This document shows positions 5,120-8,857 of a DNA stretch of 8,857 nt, piece by piece. Where the stretch lies: the NCBI GenBank assembly GCA_021819345.1, contig JAKARG010000114.1, forward strand, positions 1 to 8,857, read 5' to 3'. The notes below the pieces were generated by a model, which made no database searches, had not been told where the DNA came from, and worked only from the letters and a program-made list of their open reading frames with translations. This stretch comes from Actinomycetes bacterium (GTDB taxonomy: Bacteria > Actinomycetota > Acidimicrobiia > Acidimicrobiales > Palsa-688). Positions within the stretch are counted from its first letter, which is position 1; each line of letters begins with the position of its first letter. The translations under genes and the position numbers were made by a program.

Positions 5120-7683
5120 GGCAGATCGATGCTCGGCACCGTCGAGGGTCGAGGGCTCCGGAGGACTTCGGTGAGCCGTCCCCGCCACCTGCCGGCGAGG
5201 GCTACCGAGAGGTCCATGCGCTCCTCGACCTGGGATCGCGGTCCATCTCCGATGGGAAGCGGGTGGTCGGCGAACCAGCGGTGCACCGATGCCGCAGGGC
5301 CGGGGTCGACGATCCCCGCGGCCCCCGACAGGGCCCGGAGGAGGAGCTGCGGCGTGAGCGCCGACTCGAGCTGATCGGCGTGCTCCTCCACCCACGGCCA
5401 GCCGAGCGCGCCCCCCTGGCGGCCGGCGAGGACCCGTGCCACCAGGCGGTGCCAGTCCTGGGGTCGGACCGCGCCCGAGCCGACCTGGGCGAGGACCTCG
5501 GCCACCTCGTCGGCACCTTCGAAGCCGGCGAGGGCATGCAGGCAGCGATCGCGCTCGAGGGGGGATCCGGCCGCCCGCAGCTCGTCCAGCAGGGCAGCGA
5601 GCTCTCCGGCCCCGCCGGCGGAGGCGACCACGTCGAGGACCGCCGGCGCCAGCTCCGGGTCGAGGGCCTCGTCGCCGCGGCGCTCGGCCGCCCAGCGCTC
5701 CGCCGCCACCTCGCGCACCTCGGGGTCGGCTCCGGTGGTGCCGAGGAGCCGCAAGAGGGTGGAGCGGGCCCTCCGCTCGGTCGGTGGCTCCCCGGGGCGG
5801 GGCTCCCAGCCGAGGCGGCGCCAGGCCGGCCCGGCCGCCTCCCGGACCAGGTCGGCGACCGCTGAGCGTTCCCCTTCCTCGGCCAGGCGGTCGAGCACGC
5901 CGAGGGCGCGGGCGGCCGTGGCCCAAACGTCGGGGTGGTCCTCTCCCCGGAGGCGGGCGACGAGCTCGGCGAACCCCGACAGCGGCCCGCCGGCGACCAC
6001 CGACGCCCAGGAGTCGTCGACCAGGGTCACCCGCTCGAGCGGGGTGCATACGCTCAGGTCGACCGGGATCAGCGAGGCATCGGTGGCGCTGCGGTGAAAC
6101 CCGCGGCCACCGCCGTTGACCACCAGCCACTCGACCGGCGCGGGGAAGCGGATCGTCTCGGGCCCTTCGAGCAGGACCCTTCGCTCGACCACCTCGCCGG
6201 CGACCGAGGCACGCAGCACGAGGGGGACCCTCCATGTGCCCTCGAGGTTGCCGGAGTAGCTGAATCGGGCTTGGCGGAGCGCAACGCTGGAGGGGTCCGA
6301 CCCGCGCCGAGCGGTGACGATCGGGTGGCCCGGCTGGAGGATCCAGCCCTCCATGGTGGAGCGCACCGGCTGGCCGGACTCTGCCTCGAGGGCGTCCCAG
6401 AGCTCGGCGGTGTCGGCATTGGAGTAGGCGTGGGAGGACAGGTAATGGGTGATCCCGCGGCGAAAGGTGTCCTCGCCGATGTAGGCCTCGAGCATGCGCA
6501 GCACGCCGGCACCCTTTTGGTAGGTGAGCACGTCGAACATGTCCTCGGCGTCGGATGGGGCGACGACGGGGTGCTCGACGGGACGGGTGGAGGCCAGGCC
6601 GTCGACCTCCAGTGCCTCCGCCCGTCCGGCTACGGCGGCTGTCCAGGCGTCCCAGTCGGGGCGGAAGGCATCGGCGGTCTTGCGCTCCATGAAGGTGGCG
6701 AACGCCTCGTTCAGCCACAACCCGTTCCACCAGCGCATGGTGGCGAGGTCGCCGAACCACATGTGGGCGGTCTCGTGGGCGACGGTCTCTGCGATCTCGA
6801 GCAGCTCGGCCTCGGAGCTCCGTGATGCGTCGGCGAGCAGCATGGACTCGCGGTAGGTGACGCAGCCGAGGTTCTCCATCGCACCCGATGCGAAGTCCGG
6901 GATGGCCACGTGGTCGAGCTTCTGCCCCGGATAGGGGATGGAGAAATACCTCGCCAACCAGCCGAGGGCGTGGGTGGCGGCATCGAGCGCAAACCCGGCG
7001 AGCGCTAGCCGACCGGCGGGGGTTGCGACCGCCACGGCCACGCCGTCCACGTCGCGAGGCGGGGTCGACTCGAAGGGACCGACGACCCAGGCGAGGACGT
7101 AGGTCGACATCGGCATCGTCTCGGCGAAGCGCACCCGCCGCCGGCCGTCTCCGAGCTCCTCGGTCGACTCCTCTGCGCCACTCGCCAGGACGGCGAGGCC
7201 CGAAGGCACGACCACGCTCAGGTTGAAGCTGGCCTTCAGGTCTGGTTCGTCCCAGCAGGGGAAGGCCATCCTGGCGTGCGTCGGCTCGAAGTCGGTGGCG
7301 GCGACGAGGACAGCGGAGCCGTCCGGAGCGCTCGAGCGGCTCAGGTAGAACCCCTGCATCTGCTCCCCGAGCCGCCCGGAGAAGTGCAGGCGGAGGGTCG
7401 CCGGCCCAGGAAGCAGCGGATCGTCGAAGCCGAGGGTGAGCAGCTCGCACTGCGCATCGAGCACCACCCGCGCCGGCCGGCCGTCGAGCTCGGGGCCTTC
7501 GATCCGTAGTCCGGCCGCATTGAGCACCACTTCGGAGACCGTCTCGGTCACCTCTAGCTCGACCTTCAGGTCACCCCCGAAGGTCCCACTCTCCAAGTCC
7601 GGCTCGACGTCGATCCAGTAGCGCCGTGGTAGGACGCTGCGGGGCAGGCGATGTGAAGGGCTGGACGGGGGAAGATGGGTCAA
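5116..7683 (-). CDS. M1-family zinc aminopeptidase (aminopeptidase N / ERAP-like)
   Basis: A zinc metallopeptidase that removes N-terminal residues from peptides in the last stage of intracellular protein turnover. It is 855 residues, the usual length for the three- to four-domain form. The N-terminal beta domain opens with HRLPRSVLPRRY (11-22) and includes EPTHARMAFPCWDEP (133-147). The catalytic domain has GAMEN (267-271) for the substrate N-terminus, HETAH (303-307) followed by 18 residues and E326 (NEAF) as zinc ligands, and Y388 (TYQKG) as the transition-state tyrosine. From about 470 onward comes an ERAP1-C-like helical domain (WLVVNGGGRGF, LVDDSWASVVAG). There is no signal peptide, so it is cytoplasmic. 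The TTG start is the only reasonable one, as no ATG or GTG lies between it and the conserved N-terminus. It overlaps the metallophosphoesterase gene by 4 bases. I give no symbol because pepN covers several M1 subgroups. Confidence 0.95.
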   Translation of the reverse strand: MTHLPPSSPSHRLPRSVLPRRYWIDVEPDLESGTFGGDLKVELEVTETVSEVVLNAAGLRIEGPELDGRPARVVLDAQCELLTLGFDDPLLPGPATLRLHFSGRLGEQMQGFYLSRSSAPDGSAVLVAATDFEPTHARMAFPCWDEPDLKASFNLSVVVPSGLAVLASGAEESTEELGDGRRRVRFAETMPMSTYVLAWVVGPFESTPPRDVDGVAVAVATPAGRLALAGFALDAATHALGWLARYFSIPYPGQKLDHVAIPDFASGAMENLGCVTYRESMLLADASRSSEAELLEIAETVAHETAHMWFGDLATMRWWNGLWLNEAFATFMERKTADAFRPDWDAWTAAVAGRAEALEVDGLASTRPVEHPVVAPSDAEDMFDVLTYQKGAGVLRMLEAYIGEDTFRRGITHYLSSHAYSNADTAELWDALEAESGQPVRSTMEGWILQPGHPIVTARRGSDPSSVALRQARFSYSGNLEGTWRVPLVLRASVAGEVVERRVLLEGPETIRFPAPVEWLVVNGGGRGFHRSATDASLIPVDLSVCTPLERVTLVDDSWASVVAGGPLSGFAELVARLRGEDHPDVWATAARALGVLDRLAEEGERSAVADLVREAAGPAWRRLGWEPRPGEPPTERRARSTLLRLLGTTGADPEVREVAAERWAAERRGDEALDPELAPAVLDVVASAGGAGELAALLDELRAAGSPLERDRCLHALAGFEGADEVAEVLAQVGSGAVRPQDWHRLVARVLAGRQGGALGWPWVEEHADQLESALTPQLLLRALSGAAGIVDPGPAASVHRWFADHPLPIGDGPRSQVEERMDLSVALAGRWRGRLTEVLRSPRPSTVPSIDLP

Positions 7684-7692
7684 GGCCTGCCG

Positions 7693-7698
7693 AGCCTA
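7693..7698 (-). promoter_or_regulatory. Candidate -10 box (TAGGCT) for the aminopeptidase operon
   Basis: TAGGCT on the minus strand ends 9 bases before the TTG start at 7683. Transcription would begin only a few bases before the gene, giving a very short leader. No strong Shine-Dalgarno sequence is present (only GGCAGG), which fits near-leaderless expression. The -35 region has no good match. Confidence 0.4.
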
Positions 7699-7748
7699 TG
7701 GGGCGGGCTCCGCCTGGCAGTCGCAGCCGGTGCCGGGTTGCGGTTTGC

Positions 7749-7801
7749 GGGTACGAGGGGCCGGCGGGTAGCGGGGCTCCCGGGGTAGGGGCGTAGGTGG
7801 G
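7749..7801 (+). other. G-tract cluster with G-quadruplex potential
   Basis: Seven runs of at least three G lie at 7749-7751, 7757-7760, 7766-7768, 7773-7776, 7782-7785, 7788-7791 and 7799-7801, separated by loops of 5, 5, 4, 5, 2 and 7 bases. Any four consecutive runs satisfy the usual G3+N1-7 rule. It sits in the 238-base divergent region between the aminopeptidase and the kinase. Folding in the cell is unproven, and G-runs are common in such GC-rich DNA. Confidence 0.6.
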
Positions 7802-7809
7802 TGCCGGCA

Positions 7810-7909
7810 GCGCCGGCGGGCCCTGGTCGGCTAACGGCAGCGCCCTGGTCGGCCTTGGCTGCGCCGGCGGGCCCTGGTCGGCCCTCGCGGCGCCGGCGGG
7901 CGCTGGCGG
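7810..7909 (+). repeat. Degenerate tandem repeat array upstream of the adenosine-kinase-like gene
   Basis: Units start at 7810, 7840, 7861 and 7890, with spacings of 30, 21 and 29 bases. GCGCCGGCGGGC occurs at 7810, 7861 and 7890; GCCCTGGTCGGC occurs at 7820, 7842 and 7871. Units one and three share an exact 22-base stretch (7810-7831 and 7861-7882). The second unit lacks the GGCGGGC part. CGCCGGCG within the unit is a perfect palindrome and appears three times (7811, 7862, 7891). The array ends directly against the TAGCCT box of the kinase. No spacers of CRISPR type are present. Confidence 0.8.
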
Positions 7910-7915
7910 TAGCCT
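7910..7915 (+). promoter_or_regulatory. Candidate -10 box (TAGCCT) for leaderless kinase transcription
   Basis: TAGCCT ends 6 bases before the GTG at 7922, exactly where a -10 box lies relative to a transcript that begins on the start codon. Its TAG is in frame with the kinase, so the coding region cannot extend upstream of it. No Shine-Dalgarno sequence precedes the GTG. Confidence 0.55.
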
Positions 7916-7921
7916 CCGGCG

Positions 7922-8857
7922 GTGCATCGCCGAGCCACACCCGAGCTGCTCACCGTCGGCCACGCCCTGGTCGACGTCCTCGCCCGAGTCGACGACGCCG
8001 TCGTCGCGGGGCTCGGCCTGGAGAAGGGGACCATGAACCTGGTCGACCCTGCCCGCTCGGCGGAGATCCTCGCTGCGGTCCGAGCCGAAGTCGCTGTCTC
8101 CGGAGGATCGGCGGCCAACACCGCAGCCGGGGTGGCGGCCCTCGGGGGATCGGTCGCCTTCGTGGGTAAGGTGCGCGACGACGAGTGGGGCCGGCTCTTC
8201 GCCGGGGACATCCGAGCCGCCGGCGTCGTCTACGCCGTCCCGGTAGCCTCCGAGGGCCCTGCGACCGGGCAGTCCGTCGTGCTGGTCACCCCCGACGGGG
8301 AGAAGACGATGTGCACGAGCCTCGGGATCGGCGACCAGCTCGGCGCCGAGGACGTCGATGTCGCTTCGGTGTCCGAGGCGAGGATCGTGTACCTGGAGGG
8401 ATACCTCTGCGGGGTGGAGCACACCGCGGCGACCGTGGAGGCGGTGCTGGCGTCGGCGGAGGCCGGGGGTACAGCGGTCTCCCTGTCGCTGTCCGACCCT
8501 CTGTGGGTACGGCTCCATCGAGCCGAGCTGCTCGCCCTCTTGCCCCAGGTGGATCTGCTATTCGCCAACGCCGACGAGGCCGCCGGCATGGCGGGGACCA
8601 GTGATCCGCGCCGAGCTGCCCGAGAGCTCGCCGAGACCGGCAGGACGGTGGTGGTGACCCTGGGGGCCGAGGGGTCGGTGGTGATCTCGGGCGGAAGGTT
8701 GGAGGAGGTGCCCGCAGTGGAGGCAGAGGTGGTCGACACCACCGGTGCCGGCGACCTGTTCGCTGCTGGCTACCTCCGCGCACACCTCGGTGGGGCGACC
8801 CCGCTGGAGGCGGCGCGGCTCGGCTCGGTGGCCGCCGCCGAGGTCGTGGGCCACCTC
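7922..8857 (+). CDS. PfkB-family carbohydrate kinase, adenosine kinase-like (partial, 3' end beyond the window)
   Basis: A ribokinase/PfkB-fold enzyme that most likely phosphorylates adenosine to AMP with ATP in purine salvage. The first 312 codons are present; relatives are about 330 residues, so little is missing. Visible: the N-terminal nucleoside-binding strand VGHALVDVLARVDD (12-25), PfkB signature 1 GGSAANTAAGVAALG (61-75), VGKVRDDEWG (81-90), YLEGYL (157-162), the ANADE metal/phosphate motif (215-219) and signature 2 DTTGAGDLFAAGYL (272-285) with the catalytic base D278. The GHALVDV start, KGTMNL, YLEGYL and the GSVAAAEVVGH ending resemble bacterial adenosine kinases of the type common in alphaproteobacteria. 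The GTG at 7922 is the first start after the in-frame TAG at 7910. The gene is divergent from the aminopeptidase. Another sugar or nucleoside kinase of the family (for example ribokinase- or guanosine-kinase-like) is possible. Confidence 0.92.
   Translation, partial: MHRRATPELLTVGHALVDVLARVDDAVVAGLGLEKGTMNLVDPARSAEILAAVRAEVAVSGGSAANTAAGVAALGGSVAFVGKVRDDEWGRLFAGDIRAAGVVYAVPVASEGPATGQSVVLVTPDGEKTMCTSLGIGDQLGAEDVDVASVSEARIVYLEGYLCGVEHTAATVEAVLASAEAGGTAVSLSLSDPLWVRLHRAELLALLPQVDLLFANADEAAGMAGTSDPRRAARELAETGRTVVVTLGAEGSVVISGGRLEEVPAVEAEVVDTTGAGDLFAAGYLRAHLGGATPLEAARLGSVAAAEVVGHL

Noticed and set aside
4289..6825. Several plus-strand open frames of about 230-360 codons
   Set aside because: They are antisense to the phosphoesterase and aminopeptidase genes, and their compositions are typical of shadows in GC-rich DNA.
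5120..7450. Upstream continuation of the metallophosphoesterase frame (would make a 1177-residue protein)
   Set aside because: The extension lies inside the aminopeptidase gene in another frame and is Arg/Gly/Pro-rich. The GTG at 5119 with a GTGA overlap is a far better start.
7810..7909. CRISPR array
   Set aside because: Units adjoin each other without unique spacers, vary in length from 21 to 30 bp, and no cas gene is present.
8242..8252. GGTAGCCTCCG also present inside the kinase gene, matching the promoter at 7909-7919
   Set aside because: It encodes in-frame residues (Val-Ala-Ser region) and is followed by no start. An 11-base match of this composition is likely chance.
7571..8518. Minus-strand open frame across the divergent region and the kinase
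   Set aside because: It is antisense to the kinase signatures and overlaps the aminopeptidase start; the repetitive Pro/Ala part only reflects the DNA repeat array.

Overview
The window is very G+C-rich (about 70% by eye), with G/C-biased third codon positions and frequent GTG and TTG starts. Its actinobacterial-style starts and TANNNT -10 boxes point to a high-GC actinobacterium. An Acidimicrobiia-type genome is my best guess, but the sequence alone does not settle the class.

Layout, left to right. (1) Positions 1-990, minus strand: the first 330 codons of a DEAD-box RNA helicase, cut by the left edge. (2) Positions 991-1164: a divergent promoter region. (3) Positions 1165-2759, plus strand: xseA and xseB, the two subunits of exodeoxyribonuclease VII, joined by a GTGA overlap. 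(4) Positions 2893-3873, plus strand: an inosine/uridine-preferring nucleoside hydrolase. (5) Positions 7683 down to 3917, minus strand: an M1-family aminopeptidase followed by a metallophosphoesterase with a fibronectin-like N-terminal domain, again joined by a GTGA overlap. (6) Positions 7684-7921: a divergent control region with a dense run of G-tracts and an array of degenerate repeats. (7) Positions 7922-8857, plus strand: an adenosine-kinase-like PfkB sugar kinase, cut by the right edge.

The genes are mostly housekeeping: nucleic-acid processing (helicase, ExoVII), nucleoside salvage (nucleoside hydrolase, adenosine kinase) and peptide turnover (aminopeptidase). The kinase and hydrolase both handle nucleosides but are separate units, with the aminopeptidase/phosphoesterase pair between them on the other strand.

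I see no mobile element, CRISPR array, RNA gene, defence system or convincing new multi-gene system. The points worth a second look are small: two GTG starts placed 6-7 bases after the same TAGCCT box (probable leaderless transcription), a four-unit 15-bp in-frame repeat at the 3' end of xseA next to a 19-bp duplication at the start of xseB, a Gly/Ser/Asp insert in the nucleoside hydrolase, a C8 tract at the helicase start, a G-quadruplex-capable stretch plus repeats before the kinase, and the aminopeptidase-phosphoesterase coupling.
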